Notes: generated from the sequence alone by a model not told the origin. Shown: positions 8,746 through 18,189, counted from the stretch's first letter. The stretch: DNA of 64,000 nt from Janthinobacterium sp. TB1-E2 (GCF_036885605.1 NZ_CP142523.1:5208001-5272000); one strand, 5' to 3'. Numbers and translations: made by a program.

Positions 8746-9490
8746 TTTGATTCCCAAAGAGCAGCAAACCGCCTACCAGCGCTGGGAAATGACCTCGTTT
8801 GGCGACGAGCGTCCCAGCGTGGTGGCGGCGCGCAAGCTGCTGGAACCTGATCCGGAACCGGAACTTGATCCGTTTGCCGAACTGCACGAGGAAGAGCTGG
8901 CCCCGCCGCTCGAATACCCGACACAGGAAGAGCTCGACGCCATCCGCGAGGAAGCGCGCGCCACGGCCTTCGAGGAAGGCCGCGCGGCCGGCTATGCGGA
9001 AGGCCATGCGGCCGGACATGCCGATGGCCATGCCGAATCGTATGCGCAAGGCAAGGCGGCGTCTAGCGTGGAACTGGCGCACCTGCAAACCATCGCCGTC
9101 GACTTCGGCACGGCCGTGCACCAGGCAGACGAACTGATCGCCAACGACGTGATGGAACTGGCGCTGCAGCTGGCCAAGGGTATGCTCAAGACGGCCTTGC
9201 CCGTGCGCCCCGAGCTGATGCTGCCGATCGTGCGCGAAGCCATCGAATACTTGCCAGTGCTGCAACAACCGGCCTTGCTGATGCTCAACCCGGAAGACGC
9301 GCAAGTGGTGCGCGACGGCATCGGCGATGAGCTCGACAAGGGCGGCTGGCGTGTCATCGAAGACCCCAGCGTGGAACGCGGCGGTTGCAAGATCGACACG
9401 GCCAGCAACCAGATCGACGCGCAGGCGTCTACCCGCTGGCACCGCCTGACGCATGCGCTGGGCAAAGACCTGGACTGGCTGGCGCCGTGA
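8738..9490 (+). CDS. fliH: Export ATPase regulator FliH
   Basis: 250 aa starting at a TTG codon that overlaps the end of fliG by 8 bp, with a GAGG site just upstream. FliH binds and holds back the ATPase FliI and links it to the switch and export gate. Features seen are an acidic N-terminal stretch ([11 protein letters not shown]), a GxxxG-type helix around residues 78-105 ([14 protein letters not shown] and onward) and the conserved C-terminal domain that contacts FliI ([14 protein letters not shown]). The TTG start is favoured because no ATG gives a plausible N-terminus. Confidence 0.95.
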   Translation: MSNLIPKEQQTAYQRWEMTSFGDERPSVVAARKLLEPDPEPELDPFAELHEEELAPPLEYPTQEELDAIREEARATAFEEGRAAGYAEGHAAGHADGHAESYAQGKAASSVELAHLQTIAVDFGTAVHQADELIANDVMELALQLAKGMLKTALPVRPELMLPIVREAIEYLPVLQQPALLMLNPEDAQVVRDGIGDELDKGGWRVIEDPSVERGGCKIDTASNQIDAQASTRWHRLTHALGKDLDWLAP

Positions 9491-10896
9491 GCGAGCCCGT
9501 CAAAGGCCCCACTGCCCATGCGGCGCGCTGGCGCGCCTACCTGAGCGACTGTTCGGCCGTCGTCGGCTTTGTCGAACCGATGCAAATTTCAGGCCGGGTC
9601 ACGCGCGTGGCCGGTCTCGTGATGGAAGCCGTGGGCTTGCGCCTGGCCGTCGGCGCCGCCTGTACCGTGCCGCTGCCAAATGGCGGCCGGGTCGAGGCGG
9701 AAGTGGTGGGCTTTGAAGGCGAGCGCCTGTTTCTGATGCCGCAAAGCGACGTCGAGGGCATCGTGCCCGGCACGCGCGTGTTTTCCGTCGAACCGGCCAT
9801 CCCCCGCCCCGGCAGCGTGGCGCACCCGCGCCGCCGCCCCAGCGACCGCGCGCGCCACTTGCCCGTGGGGCCGCAACTGCTGGGCCGCGTGCTCGACGGC
9901 GCTGGCCGCCCGCTCGACCAGCTCGGTCCCCTGCACACGGTCGACAGCGCCCCCATCAATGTACGTCCCGCCAATCCGCTGGGCCGCGCGCCCATCGTCG
10001 ACACATTGGACGTGGGCGTGCGCTCGATCAACGCCATGCTGACTGTGGGCCGTGGCCAGCGCATGGGCCTGTTCGCCGGTTCCGGCGTCGGTAAAAGCGT
10101 GCTGCTGGGCATGATGGCCCGCTACACGGAAGCGGACGTGATCGTCGTCGGCCTGATCGGCGAACGGGGCCGCGAGGTGAAGGAATTCATCGAGCAAATC
10201 CTGGGCGCCGAAGGCCTGGCCCGCTCCGTCGTCGTGGCCGCGCCGGCCGACACGCCGCCGCTGATGCGCCTGCAAGGGGCCGCATATGCGACGGCCATTG
10301 CCGAGTATTTCCGCGACCAGGGGCAGAACGTGCTGTTGATCATGGATTCGCTGACCCGCTACGCCATGGCGCAGCGCGAAATCGCCCTGGCCATCGGCGA
10401 ACCGCCCGCCACCAAGGGCTATCCGCCGTCCGTCTTCGCCAAGCTGCCCGTGCTGGTGGAGCGGGCCGGCAATGGCGAGGAAGGCGGCGGCTCGATCACG
10501 GCCTTCTACACCGTGCTGACCGAAGGCGACGACCAGCAGGATCCGATCGCCGACTCGGCGCGCGCCATCCTGGACGGCCATATCGTGCTGAACCGCCGCC
10601 TGGCCGAGGCGGGCCATTATCCGGCCATCGACATCGAACAATCGATTTCGCGCGCGGCCCACTCGATCACCACGCACGAGCACCAGCAGCAGGCGCGCAA
10701 GCTGAAACAGCTGTATTCGCGCTATGAGCGCAGCCGCGACCTGATCAGCGTGGGCGCCTACAGCGCCGGCACCGACCCCGTGCTGGACCAGGCCATCGCC
10801 CTGCATGAAAAGATCGAGGCGTTTTTGCAACAGCAAATCACGGAGCGGGTCAGCATGGACGAGAGCTTGGGGCAACTTACCGCTCTATTCGACTGA
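9487..10896 (+). CDS. fliI: Flagellum-specific export ATPase FliI
   Basis: 469 aa from a GTG that overlaps the fliH stop (GTGA). The open frame extends upstream to 9385, but that part runs inside fliH and does not look like FliI. Walker A is at residues 198-204 (GSGVGKS) and Walker B is [11 protein letters not shown]; both are typical of the F1-beta-like type III export ATPase. FliI hydrolyses ATP at the base of the export gate to help load substrates. It is part of the fliF-K operon, with fliJ 32 bp downstream. Confidence 0.98.
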   Translation: MSEPVKGPTAHAARWRAYLSDCSAVVGFVEPMQISGRVTRVAGLVMEAVGLRLAVGAACTVPLPNGGRVEAEVVGFEGERLFLMPQSDVEGIVPGTRVFSVEPAIPRPGSVAHPRRRPSDRARHLPVGPQLLGRVLDGAGRPLDQLGPLHTVDSAPINVRPANPLGRAPIVDTLDVGVRSINAMLTVGRGQRMGLFAGSGVGKSVLLGMMARYTEADVIVVGLIGERGREVKEFIEQILGAEGLARSVVVAAPADTPPLMRLQGAAYATAIAEYFRDQGQNVLLIMDSLTRYAMAQREIALAIGEPPATKGYPPSVFAKLPVLVERAGNGEEGGGSITAFYTVLTEGDDQQDPIADSARAILDGHIVLNRRLAEAGHYPAIDIEQSISRAAHSITTHEHQQQARKLKQLYSRYERSRDLISVGAYSAGTDPVLDQAIALHEKIEAFLQQQITERVSMDESLGQLTALFD

Positions 10897-10928
10897 TTAG
10901 GACTTGCATAGCGGGAATATAATCAGCC

Positions 10929-11369
10929 ATGGCTTCTCCTTCCCAACTTGCAACCCTGATCGACCTTGCCCAGCGCGAAACGGACGACTGCGCCAAGCGC
11001 CTGGGCGCGGCCCTGAAGGCGCTCGACGATTGCCGCCAGAAGCTCGACATGCTGTCCGGCTACCGCGACGACTATGCCAAGCGCTTCGAGGCGAGCATGA
11101 GCAGCGGCATCACGCCGATGGCTTACCGCAATTTCCAGGCTTTCATGGGCAAGCTCGACAGCGCCATCATGGGCCAGCAGCAAGTGGTCGAGCATGCGCA
11201 AGCGCGCAGCGACAATGAAAAGATGCGCTGGCAGCTGGCCGAACGCAAGCGCATGTCGTACACCACCCTGAACAACCGGGTGCAGGAACAGGCGCTGAAG
11301 CTGGAAAACAAGCGCGACCAGAAAGCAATGGATGAGCACGCGGCGCGACAAGCCTATTACAAACGCTAA
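10929..11369 (+). CDS. fliJ: Flagellar export protein FliJ
   Basis: 146 aa, the usual size, almost entirely predicted coiled coil. FliJ is the central stalk-like partner of the FliI ATPase ring and also helps recycle chaperones. Support comes from position between fliI and fliK, length, and heptad-rich regions (LIDLAQRETDDCAKRLGAAL near the start; QEQALKLENKRDQKAMDEH near the end). Sequence conservation in this family is low, so genomic context carries much of the call. Confidence 0.95.
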   Translation: MASPSQLATLIDLAQRETDDCAKRLGAALKALDDCRQKLDMLSGYRDDYAKRFEASMSSGITPMAYRNFQAFMGKLDSAIMGQQQVVEHAQARSDNEKMRWQLAERKRMSYTTLNNRVQEQALKLENKRDQKAMDEHAARQAYYKR

Positions 11370-11388
11370 GCAACACTAAGGCAGCATC

Positions 11389-12645
11389 ATGCAAACCCAG
11401 CCAACCCCGATTTCCCAGATTATCTCGCCGAACGCCACGCCGGGTGCCGCCAACCGCAGCCAGCCGTCCACCAGCGGCACGGCGGGCGACTTCCAGCGCA
11501 CCCTGAACCGCCAGATCGAGCAACGCCAGGCCAGCCGAAATATGGCGCAAACGCAAGCGGCAGCACCGGCGGCGCGTCCTGCCAGCCCCGCCGCCACGCC
11601 AGCGCCCGCCAATGAAGCGAAGCCGGCGCAAGCGGGCACAGAACAGGCCGCCAGCAGCGAACAACCGCCAGCACAGTCCACCGAAGCGGCGGCCCCCCCC
11701 GCCACCGACAGCACCGTCGCCGAGGCCAACGTTCCCGCCGAAACAGCGCCGCCAGCCGATCCGGCCGCCGCGATGCTGGCCCTCGTGGGCAACATCCAGC
11801 TGGCCATCCAGCCGCCAGCGGCCAAGGCCATGCCGGAACTGCCCGCGCGTTCCAGCGTCAAGGCTGACGGCAAAGGCCTGGCAACGGGGCCATTGCTGGC
11901 AGCCGGCCAGGGCAGCGGCAAGGCCGCCGCCACTGTCATTGCGCAAGCGGACAGCGGCGACTTTGCCGACAGCCTGGGCCAGGCCCAGGGCAAGGCGGCC
12001 GCCACACCAGGCACCGGCGTGCCGGCAGGCAAGGCCGAACCGGGCAAGCTGGCCATCGACGCCCAGCTGGCAGCCACCGCCAAGGCGGGCGCCGCCGTGG
12101 CCGAACCGATCCTCAAGGAAACACCAGCCGAGCTGGGCCGCCTGGCGGCCCAGTTACAGCCAAGCGCGCTGCAGCAGGCTGCCGCCGCCTTGGCCGTGCC
12201 GGCCGACAAGCTGACGGGCCGGGTCGGCTCGCCAGCCTGGGACCAGCAACTGGGGCAGAAAGTCGTGTGGATGGCGGCCGGTGGCGATCAGAGCGCCACC
12301 CTGACCCTGAATCCGCCCGATCTGGGTCCCGTGCAAGTGGTCTTGACGGTGACCAATGACCAGGCCGATGCCGCCTTCATGTCGGCCCAGCCGGAAGTAC
12401 GCCAGGCGCTGGAAGCGGCCATGCCGCGCCTGCGCGAAATGATGAGCGAAGCGGGCATCGCCTTCGGCAGCGCCACCGTCTCGGCCGGCACGCCGGAACA
12501 GCAAAACAATGGCGAACGCGCCGCCTCGGGCGAACGCCGTGGCAATGGCCAGGGCGGCGGCACTTCCGGTGGCGAGATCGCCATCGCGCCGGCGACGGGC
12601 GGGCGCAGCCGGGCCAGCCTGAGTGCCGTGGATACCTTTGCCTGA
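11389..12645 (+). CDS. fliK: Flagellar hook-length control protein FliK
   Basis: 418 aa. FliK is the secreted molecular ruler that switches export from hook to filament substrates through FlhB. The first 250 residues are an Ala/Pro/Gln-rich, low-complexity ruler region. Residues about 275-365 form the conserved globular switch domain, with WDQQLGQKVVWMAAGGDQSA and then LTLNPPDLGPVQVVLTV. The tail is Gly/Ser-rich. This is the canonical copy, next to fliJ; a second FliK-type gene lies at 2995-4173. A hairpin terminator follows at 12715. Confidence 0.96.
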   Translation: MQTQPTPISQIISPNATPGAANRSQPSTSGTAGDFQRTLNRQIEQRQASRNMAQTQAAAPAARPASPAATPAPANEAKPAQAGTEQAASSEQPPAQSTEAAAPPATDSTVAEANVPAETAPPADPAAAMLALVGNIQLAIQPPAAKAMPELPARSSVKADGKGLATGPLLAAGQGSGKAAATVIAQADSGDFADSLGQAQGKAAATPGTGVPAGKAEPGKLAIDAQLAATAKAGAAVAEPILKETPAELGRLAAQLQPSALQQAAAALAVPADKLTGRVGSPAWDQQLGQKVVWMAAGGDQSATLTLNPPDLGPVQVVLTVTNDQADAAFMSAQPEVRQALEAAMPRLREMMSEAGIAFGSATVSAGTPEQQNNGERAASGERRGNGQGGGTSGGEIAIAPATGGRSRASLSAVDTFA

Positions 12646-12714
12646 GGACAATTCGTCGTCCGCAGGCCACAGGCGCCCCCCACGGCATAACTTTTCGTAT
12701 AAAAACAGCGAGTT

Positions 12715-12736
12715 GAGGGCGCTTCCGCCCTCTTTT
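12715..12736 (+). terminator. Probable intrinsic terminator after fliK
   Basis: GAGGGCG (12715-12721) and CGCCCTC (12726-12732) form a perfect 7-bp stem with a CTTC loop, followed by TTTT. It lies about 70 bp after the fliK stop and 95 bp before fliL. It would separate fliF-K transcription from fliL-R, or attenuate it. Confidence 0.65.
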
Positions 12737-12831
12737 CACTGCATCCTTCTGCGCAGAATTTGCCGATAATGACATAATGGCGTCGTGATCCACTTCCATG
12801 CACCCGAGTACCATTGAAAGCAAATCCAAAA

Positions 12832-13344
12832 ATGAAAGCAGATCCGAAAGCAGATGCAGGCCTGGCTCCCGCCGGCGCCTCGAAAAAGAAGCTTCTGATC
12901 ATTGTGCTGGCCTCGGTGCTGGTGGCCGGCGGCATCGGTGGCGGTGCCGCCTGGTACTTCCTGCATGGCAAGGCCGATAAAGAAGAATCGGCACCGAGCA
13001 AGAAAAAACATGCCGCTTCCAAGGCAGGTCCACCCGTATTCGTGCCCGTCGATGCGTTCACCGTCAACTTGCAGCCGGAAAATGGCGAGCAATACCTGCA
13101 GATCGCGTTTACCCTGCAAGTGGGCAGCCCGGAAGAAATGGATTCCATCAAGCTGAACATGCCGAAAGTGCGCAGCCGCTTGCTGTTGCTGCTGTCGGGC
13201 AAGAAGGCGTCCGAACTCAATACCGTGGAAGGCAAGCAGCAGCTGGCGGCCGAAATCATCAATCAGGTGAACCAGCCGTTCGAGGACAAAGGGCCGGAGC
13301 AGGACGTGACGGACGTATTATTTACCGCATTCATCATTCAATAA
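12832..13344 (+). CDS. fliL: Flagellar basal body-associated protein FliL
   Basis: 170 aa from the ATG at 12832. An in-frame TTG at 12814 would add six residues, and neither start has a clear ribosome site. FliL is an inner-membrane protein that surrounds and supports the stators. One membrane helix is seen at about residues 20-42 (LLIIVLASVLVAGGIGGGAA), then a basic linker and the periplasmic domain with VDAFTVNLQPENGEQYLQIA and an end in DVLFTAFIIQ. It opens the fliL-R group, with fliM 6 bp downstream. Confidence 0.94.
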   Translation: MKADPKADAGLAPAGASKKKLLIIVLASVLVAGGIGGGAAWYFLHGKADKEESAPSKKKHAASKAGPPVFVPVDAFTVNLQPENGEQYLQIAFTLQVGSPEEMDSIKLNMPKVRSRLLLLLSGKKASELNTVEGKQQLAAEIINQVNQPFEDKGPEQDVTDVLFTAFIIQ

Positions 13345-13350
13345 GCAGCC

Positions 13351-14337
13351 ATGGCCGATAATTTCCTCTCCCAGGAAGAAGTCGATGCCCTTCTGAAGGG
13401 CGTCAACGGAGACCAGGACGACGCGCAGGCGCCGGAAGATGTCACGGGAGTTCGTACCTACAACCTGGCAACCCAGGAGCGCATCGTGCGCGGCCGGATG
13501 CCAACGTTGGAAATTATCAACGAGCGTTTCGCCCGGCTGCTGCGCGTGGGCCTGTTCAACTTCCTGCGCCGCAGCGCCGAAGTGTCGGTCGGTTCCGTGC
13601 GCGTCTCGAAATACAGCGAGTTCATCCGCAACCTGGTGGTGCCGACCAATCTGAACCTGGTGCACATGAAGCCGCTGCGCGGCACGGCCCTGATGGTGTT
13701 CGACCCGGGACTCGTCTTCCTGCTGGTCGACAACCTGTTCGGTGGCGACGGGCGCTTCCATACGCGCGTCGAAGGACGCGACTTTACGCAGACGGAGCAG
13801 CGCATCATCCTGCGCATCCTCGACATCGTCTTTGAAGCCTATACCAAGTCGTGGGAGCCGGTCTTCCCCGTCGAGTTCGAATATATCCGTTCGGAAATGA
13901 ACACGCAGTTCGCCAACATCGCCACGCCGAACGAGGTGGTGGTGGCTTCCACGTTTACGGTGGAACTGGGCTCCGTTTCCGGACAAATCCATTTCTGCAT
14001 GCCGTATTCGATGATCGAGCCGATCCGCGATTCGCTGACCTCGAGCCTGCAGGGCGAGGCGCTGGAAGTGGACAAGCGCTGGATCCGCCTGATGACGCAG
14101 CAGATCCAGATCGCCGAAGTCGAGCTGGTGGCCTCGCTGGGCACGGCGCGCGTCTCGTTCGATGAAATCCTGAACATGAAGGTGGGCGACATCATCCCCC
14201 TGAATATTCCGGAACTGATCGCCGCCACCGTCGACGGCGTGCCCGTGATGGATTGCACGTACGGCGTGCTGAACGGACAATATGCATTGAAGGTGGAGAA
14301 ACTCCTCGCTAATGCCGATAACATGAACAACCACTAA
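13351..14337 (+). CDS. fliM: Flagellar motor switch protein FliM
   Basis: 328 aa, normal. FliM forms the C-ring with FliN and receives phosphorylated CheY. The CheY-binding N-terminal peptide is present (FLSQEEVDALLKG), followed by the CheC-like middle domain (GTALMVFDPGLVFLLVDNLF, then GGDGRF) and the FliN-like C-terminal SpoA domain (residues about 245-318). The RBS-proximal ATG lies 6 bp after fliL. Its stop codon is the first part of the second repeat element, which separates it from fliN by 178 bp, a longer gap than is usual between these genes. Confidence 0.98.
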   Translation: MADNFLSQEEVDALLKGVNGDQDDAQAPEDVTGVRTYNLATQERIVRGRMPTLEIINERFARLLRVGLFNFLRRSAEVSVGSVRVSKYSEFIRNLVVPTNLNLVHMKPLRGTALMVFDPGLVFLLVDNLFGGDGRFHTRVEGRDFTQTEQRIILRILDIVFEAYTKSWEPVFPVEFEYIRSEMNTQFANIATPNEVVVASTFTVELGSVSGQIHFCMPYSMIEPIRDSLTSSLQGEALEVDKRWIRLMTQQIQIAEVELVASLGTARVSFDEILNMKVGDIIPLNIPELIAATVDGVPVMDCTYGVLNGQYALKVEKLLANADNMNNH

Positions 14338-14458
14338 ACACCTGACCAAACCTGCTGCGCGTCGCGCTTTGTGCGGCCTGCGATGCTCACCGTGTTCCAG
14401 CACGGTTGCGCTTCTTAGCCACAAATCACTGCCGCTCGCTACGATTTTGCCAGGCGTT
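14337..14458. repeat. Intergenic repeat element, copy 2
   Basis: About 122 bp, the diverged partner of 5263-5380, starting on the last base of the fliM stop and filling most of the fliM-fliN gap. Shared blocks include GCGGCCTGCGATGCTCAC, GCGCGTCGC and CCGCTCGCTACG. The central hairpin is CCGTG (14390-14394) with CACGG (14401-14405). It sits exactly where copy 1 has ACTGTACT/AGTACAGT, so the stem is kept although its sequence has changed. Terminal inverted repeats are present but weaker (AACACCTGACCAAAC against ATTTTGCCAGGCGTT). Confidence 0.85.
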
Positions 14459-14515
14459 ACAATTAATATATACACTGGCCGCTTGGCGGCCAACTCTGTA
14501 CAACAGGAGAAACAC

Positions 14516-14950
14516 ATGTCTGACAACCAAGACGACCAAAGCGCGGAAGACGATTGGGGCGCGGCCATTGCCGAGCAGGCCAAGGCGGAAGCCGAAGCGC
14601 TGCAGAACCAGGCCGCCAATACGGCCAGCGCCGCCAGCGCCGCCGTGTTCAAGGACTTTTCCAAGCAGGCGTCGAAGTCGGAAACGCACAACGATATCGA
14701 TTTCATCCTCGATATCCCCGTGCAGCTGACGGTCGAACTGGGCCGCACCAAGATCGCCATCAAGAACCTGCTGCAACTGGCGCAGGGCTCCGTGGTCGAG
14801 CTCGACGGCCTGGCCGGCGAACCGATGGACGTGCTGGTCAACGGCTGCCTGATCGCCCAGGGCGAAGTGGTGGTGGTCAATGACAAGTTCGGCATCCGCC
14901 TGACCGACATCATCACGCCTTCCGAACGCATCCGAAAATTGAATAAATGA
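14516..14950 (+). CDS. fliN: Flagellar motor switch protein FliN
   Basis: 144 aa from the ATG at 14516, which has a clear CAGGAGA site; the frame stays open upstream through the repeat but that is not coding. FliN builds the lower C-ring and docks FliH. The SpoA domain occupies residues 60-140 (DIPVQLTVELGRTKIAIKNL, then NDKFGIRLTDI). The Ala/Gln-rich N-terminal 55 residues are variable in the family. It overlaps fliO by 4 bp (ATGA). Confidence 0.97.
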   Translation: MSDNQDDQSAEDDWGAAIAEQAKAEAEALQNQAANTASAASAAVFKDFSKQASKSETHNDIDFILDIPVQLTVELGRTKIAIKNLLQLAQGSVVELDGLAGEPMDVLVNGCLIAQGEVVVVNDKFGIRLTDIITPSERIRKLNK

Positions 14951-15534
14951 AGCCTGGCCTGTTGATTTCCACCATGCTGCCGCTGATGGCGGCATGCAGC
15001 ATTGCGCTGGCTGAAGCGCCAGCCGCGTCCGCACCAGCGGCCAGCGCCGCCAGCGCTTCCGTCGCCGTGGCAAGCGAGACACCGCCTGCCGCCGTAGCGG
15101 CGCCAGCAGCTTCTCCGGCTGCCTCGCCTGCCGCCGCCCTGCCCGCCATGCCGCCTGGCGCACCGGCGACGATGGCGCCGGCAAGCTCGGCCGGCAGCTT
15201 GCTGCAAACCATCTTCGCGCTGATGTTCGTGCTGGCCCTCTTGATCGGCCTGGCCTGGTTCATGAAACGCTATGGCCCCAAGGTCATGGGCGGCAACAAC
15301 AAGATGCGCGTCGTCAGCTCGCTCAACCTGGGCGGACGCGAACGCATCGTCCTCGTCGAAGTGGCCGACCAGTGGATCGTCGTCGGCGCCTCGCCAGGCC
15401 GGATCAACGCGCTGGCCACCATGCCGCGCCAGGAAGGCGACCTGCCGCAACTGGCCACGGCACAAAACGGCCCCGCGGCCGCCAATTTTTCCGAGTGGCT
15501 GAAACAGACCATCGAAAAACGCAATGGGAAATAA
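14947..15534 (+). CDS. fliO: Flagellar export gate assembly protein FliO
   Basis: 195 aa, starting inside the fliN stop (ATGA). FliO helps assemble the FliP pore of the export gate. It has a signal-like N-terminus, a roughly 50-residue Ala/Pro/Ser-rich stretch that is probably periplasmic, one strong membrane helix at about residues 85-104 ([17 protein letters not shown]) and a small cytoplasmic beta domain ([20 protein letters not shown]). The last 11 bp overlap the proposed fliP start. Confidence 0.94.
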   Translation: MKPGLLISTMLPLMAACSIALAEAPAASAPAASAASASVAVASETPPAAVAAPAASPAASPAAALPAMPPGAPATMAPASSAGSLLQTIFALMFVLALLIGLAWFMKRYGPKVMGGNNKMRVVSSLNLGGRERIVLVEVADQWIVVGASPGRINALATMPRQEGDLPQLATAQNGPAAANFSEWLKQTIEKRNGK

Positions 15535-16300
15535 GCAGCAGATGGCGTGGTCCACCTTGAAGACTCCCCTGACCTGGCTGCTGGCGGCCGTTGCCCTGGC
15601 CTTGCCGCTGTGGGCGATGGCCCAGCCTGGCATCCCTGCCTTCAACAGCACGCCGGCGCCGGGCGGCGGCCAGAATTACTCGCTGCCTGTGCAGACGCTC
15701 ATCCTGATGACGTCGCTCACCTTTTTGCCGGCGGCCCTGTTGATGATGACCTGCTTTACGCGCATCATCATCGTGCTGTCCCTGCTGCGCCAGGCCATCG
15801 GCACGCAATCGGCACCGCCGAACCAGGTGCTGGTGGGCCTGGCCCTGTTCCTGACCCTGTTCGTCATGGGCCCCGTGTTCGACAAGATCTATACGGATGC
15901 CTACCAGCCCTACCAGGAAAACAAGATCACCATGCAGCAGGCGATGGACAAGGGCGTCGATCCCCTGAAAACCTTCATGCTCAAGCAGACGCGCCAGGCC
16001 GACCTGGCCCTGTTTGCCAAGATGTCGCGCTCACCGGCCCTGCAAGGTCCGGAAGACGTGCCGCTGCGCATCCTCGTGCCCGCCTTCGTCACCAGTGAAC
16101 TGAAGACGGCGTTCCAGATCGGCTTTGCCATCTTCATCCCGTTTTTGATCATCGACATGGTGGTCGCCAGCGTGCTGATGTCGATGGGTATGATGATGAT
16201 GTCGCCCGCCACGATCTCGCTGCCGTTCAAGCTGATGCTGTTCGTGCTCGTCGATGGCTGGCAGTTGCTGCTGGGCTCGTTGTCTCAGAGTTTTTACTAG
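15524..16300 (+). CDS. fliP: Flagellar type III export gate protein FliP
   Basis: 258 aa from ATG 15524, overlapping fliO by 11 bp; ATG 15542 is an alternative start 8 bp after the fliO stop. FliP forms the pentameric core of the export channel with FliQ and FliR. A cleavable signal sequence ([18 protein letters not shown]) is followed by typical FliP helices. The family signature is present as [20 protein letters not shown], then [10 protein letters not shown]. Confidence 0.97.
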   Translation: MGNKQQMAWSTLKTPLTWLLAAVALALPLWAMAQPGIPAFNSTPAPGGGQNYSLPVQTLILMTSLTFLPAALLMMTCFTRIIIVLSLLRQAIGTQSAPPNQVLVGLALFLTLFVMGPVFDKIYTDAYQPYQENKITMQQAMDKGVDPLKTFMLKQTRQADLALFAKMSRSPALQGPEDVPLRILVPAFVTSELKTAFQIGFAIFIPFLIIDMVVASVLMSMGMMMMSPATISLPFKLMLFVLVDGWQLLLGSLSQSFY

Positions 16301-16309
16301 GGGAAGCAG

Positions 16310-16579
16310 ATGACACCCGAAAGCGTCATGACCCTGGGCCGCCATGCGATGGAAATCACGCTGATGGTGGCCGCGCCCATGCTGCTCGTCGCCCTCATCA
16401 TCGGCTTGATCGTCAGTATCTTCCAGGCGGCCACGCAGATCAACGAGGCGACCCTCTCCTTCATCCCCAAGCTGGTCGGCATCTTTGTCGCCATCGTCGT
16501 GGCCGGTCCGTGGATGCTGTCCGTCATGCTCGACTACATGCGCCAGGTGTTTACGGGCATCCCGAACCTGGTGGGTTAG
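16310..16579 (+). CDS. fliQ: Flagellar type III export gate protein FliQ
   Basis: 89 aa, the standard length. Two membrane helices are visible (TLMVAAPMLLVALIIGLIVS and IFVAIVVAGPWMLSVML), linked by the conserved loop IFQAATQINEATLSFIPK. FliQ packs around the FliP pore. It starts 9 bp after fliP with GGGGAAG upstream and is followed 16 bp later by fliR. Confidence 0.98.
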   Translation: MTPESVMTLGRHAMEITLMVAAPMLLVALIIGLIVSIFQAATQINEATLSFIPKLVGIFVAIVVAGPWMLSVMLDYMRQVFTGIPNLVG

Positions 16580-16595
16580 TGCAGCCACTGTTGCC

Positions 16596-17462
16596 ATGCT
16601 GACCCTGTCCAGCATCGAACTCAATACGTGGATCGCAGCATTGCTGTGGCCGCTTAGCCGTATCCTCGGCCTGATCGCGGCCGCCCCCCTGTTCGGCAAT
16701 GCGGCCCTGCCGGCCACCGTCAAGGTGACCCTGGGCGCGCTGCTGGCCATGATCATCGCCCCCACCGTGCCGGCCTTGCCGGCCGTCAACCCGATGTCCC
16801 TGCCCGGTTTGCTGATCCTCACGCAGGAAATGCTGGTGGGCCTGGCCATGGGGTTTTCCATCCGCATCGTGTTTTCCGCCATCGAAATGGCCGGCGAACT
16901 CAGCAGTCTCACCATGGGCCTGGGCTTTGCCTCGTTCTTCGACCCGCAAACCAAGGGCAGGTCGTCCGCCATCAGCCAGTTCCTCGTGATGCTGGCTACC
17001 TTGATGTTTTTGACCGTCAATGGCCACCTGGTCTTGCTGGCGGCGCTGGCGGAAAGCTTTGTCAGCCTGCCCATTTCGGCTAGCCCCATCAGCGGCGGCG
17101 GTTTCCAGCAATTGGCTGCCTGGGGCGGGGAAATCTTCCGTTCCGGCCTGCAAATTTCGCTGCCCATCATCGCCGCCCTGCTGCTGACCAACGTGGCCCT
17201 GGGCATCTTGACGCGGGCCGCGCCGCAGCTGAACATTTTCGGTATCGGCTTTCCCGTCACCCTGGGCGTAGGCTTGCTGGTGATCGGCATGGTCCTGCCC
17301 TACCTGGCCACGCCCTTCCAGAACATGTTCCTGCGCGGCATAGAAACGGCGCGTTTGCTGCCGCGCGGCTTTGCCACCCGCGACCGGCCGCCGCCGCCGG
17401 TGCCGCCGAATCCCTTGCGCCCCGCACTGCCTGCGCCGGCGCCGCTGCCGCCCACGCGCTGA
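16596..17462 (+). CDS. fliR: Flagellar type III export gate protein FliR
   Basis: 288 aa from ATG 16596; the frame is open further upstream but only through fliQ. FliR completes the FliP5Q4R1 export gate. Several membrane helices are seen, with the typical MGLGFASFFDPQ loop and the C-terminal LGVGLLVIGMVLPYL segment. After residue about 255 there is a proline-rich tail (RDRPPPPVPPNPLRPALPAP and onward), longer than in enterobacterial FliR (about 260 aa in total). It is the last gene of the fliL-R group and converges on the LysE-family gene 9 bp away. Confidence 0.97.
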   Translation: MLTLSSIELNTWIAALLWPLSRILGLIAAAPLFGNAALPATVKVTLGALLAMIIAPTVPALPAVNPMSLPGLLILTQEMLVGLAMGFSIRIVFSAIEMAGELSSLTMGLGFASFFDPQTKGRSSAISQFLVMLATLMFLTVNGHLVLLAALAESFVSLPISASPISGGGFQQLAAWGGEIFRSGLQISLPIIAALLLTNVALGILTRAAPQLNIFGIGFPVTLGVGLLVIGMVLPYLATPFQNMFLRGIETARLLPRGFATRDRPPPPVPPNPLRPALPAPAPLPPTR

Positions 17463-17471
17463 TCAGACCTA

Positions 17472-18116
17472 TCAGCCCAGCGCGTGGCGCAGCAGCAGCG
17501 CCGACAGCACGAACATGGTCACACCGATCAAGCCATCGAGCACTTGCCAGGCCCGCGGCCGCGCAAACCACGGCGCCAGCCAGCGCGCGCCATAGCCGAG
17601 CGAAGCAAACCACAGCAGGCTGGCCGCGCTGGCGCCAGCAATAAACCAGGCGCGCAGCGCGCCCGGCTGCTGGGCGCCGATACTTCCCACCAGCAATACC
17701 GTATCCAGATAGACATGAGGGTTGAGCAAGGTAAAGGCGGCTGCCTGCGCCAGGATGGCAGCCAGGCCGAGACCTGCACCGCCCTCGGCGGCGTGCAGCT
17801 GCTGGGGACGGCGGGCGCGCCGCAGGGCTTGCCAACCATAGACGGCCAGAAAAATGGCACCGCCCAGCGCCAGCGCGCTGGCCAGCATGGGACGCTGCCC
17901 CAGCGCCCGGGACATGCCCAGGACGCCGGCGGCAATCAGCGCCGCGTCGGCCAAGGCACAGAACAGCACGATGGCGCCCACGTGTTCGCGGCGCAAGCCT
18001 TGCCGCAAGACAAAGGCATTTTGCGAGCCGATGGCAACGATGAGTCCCAGACCCAGGGTCAAGCCCTGGAGAAAGACGGAAAAAACGAGTGGTGTGGTGG
18101 CGGTCGGGAGTGTCAT
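17472..18116 (-). CDS. argO: LysE/ArgO-family amino-acid exporter
   Basis: 214 aa inner-membrane protein with about six hydrophobic segments. The family signature GLIVAIGSQNAFVLRQGL is near residue 24, and LNPHVYLDTVLLVG lies in the middle; both are typical of the arginine/lysine exporter group. It probably exports basic amino acids or toxic analogues. It is divergent from a LysR-type gene across 73 bp, the classic lysE-lysG/argO-argP arrangement. Substrate preference cannot be told from sequence. Confidence 0.88.
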   Translation of the reverse strand: MTLPTATTPLVFSVFLQGLTLGLGLIVAIGSQNAFVLRQGLRREHVGAIVLFCALADAALIAAGVLGMSRALGQRPMLASALALGGAIFLAVYGWQALRRARRPQQLHAAEGGAGLGLAAILAQAAAFTLLNPHVYLDTVLLVGSIGAQQPGALRAWFIAGASAASLLWFASLGYGARWLAPWFARPRAWQVLDGLIGVTMFVLSALLLRHALG

Positions 18117-18189
18117 GCGGCGATCTTGCCAGCCGCATGGAATGAAGGCAAACTACCTTTTCTACAGTCAGTTAAGGAGAACTTCATTC

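Noticed and set aside
12743-12769. Possible sigma-28 promoter before fliL
   Set aside because: GCCGATAA at 12762-12769 matches the -10 perfectly, but the -35 position reads ATCCTTCT, which does not fit TAAAGTTT.
13318-15651. 777-codon open frame on the minus strand across fliM, fliN and fliO
   Set aside because: It runs against three clear flagellar genes and through the repeat element, with no recognisable domains.
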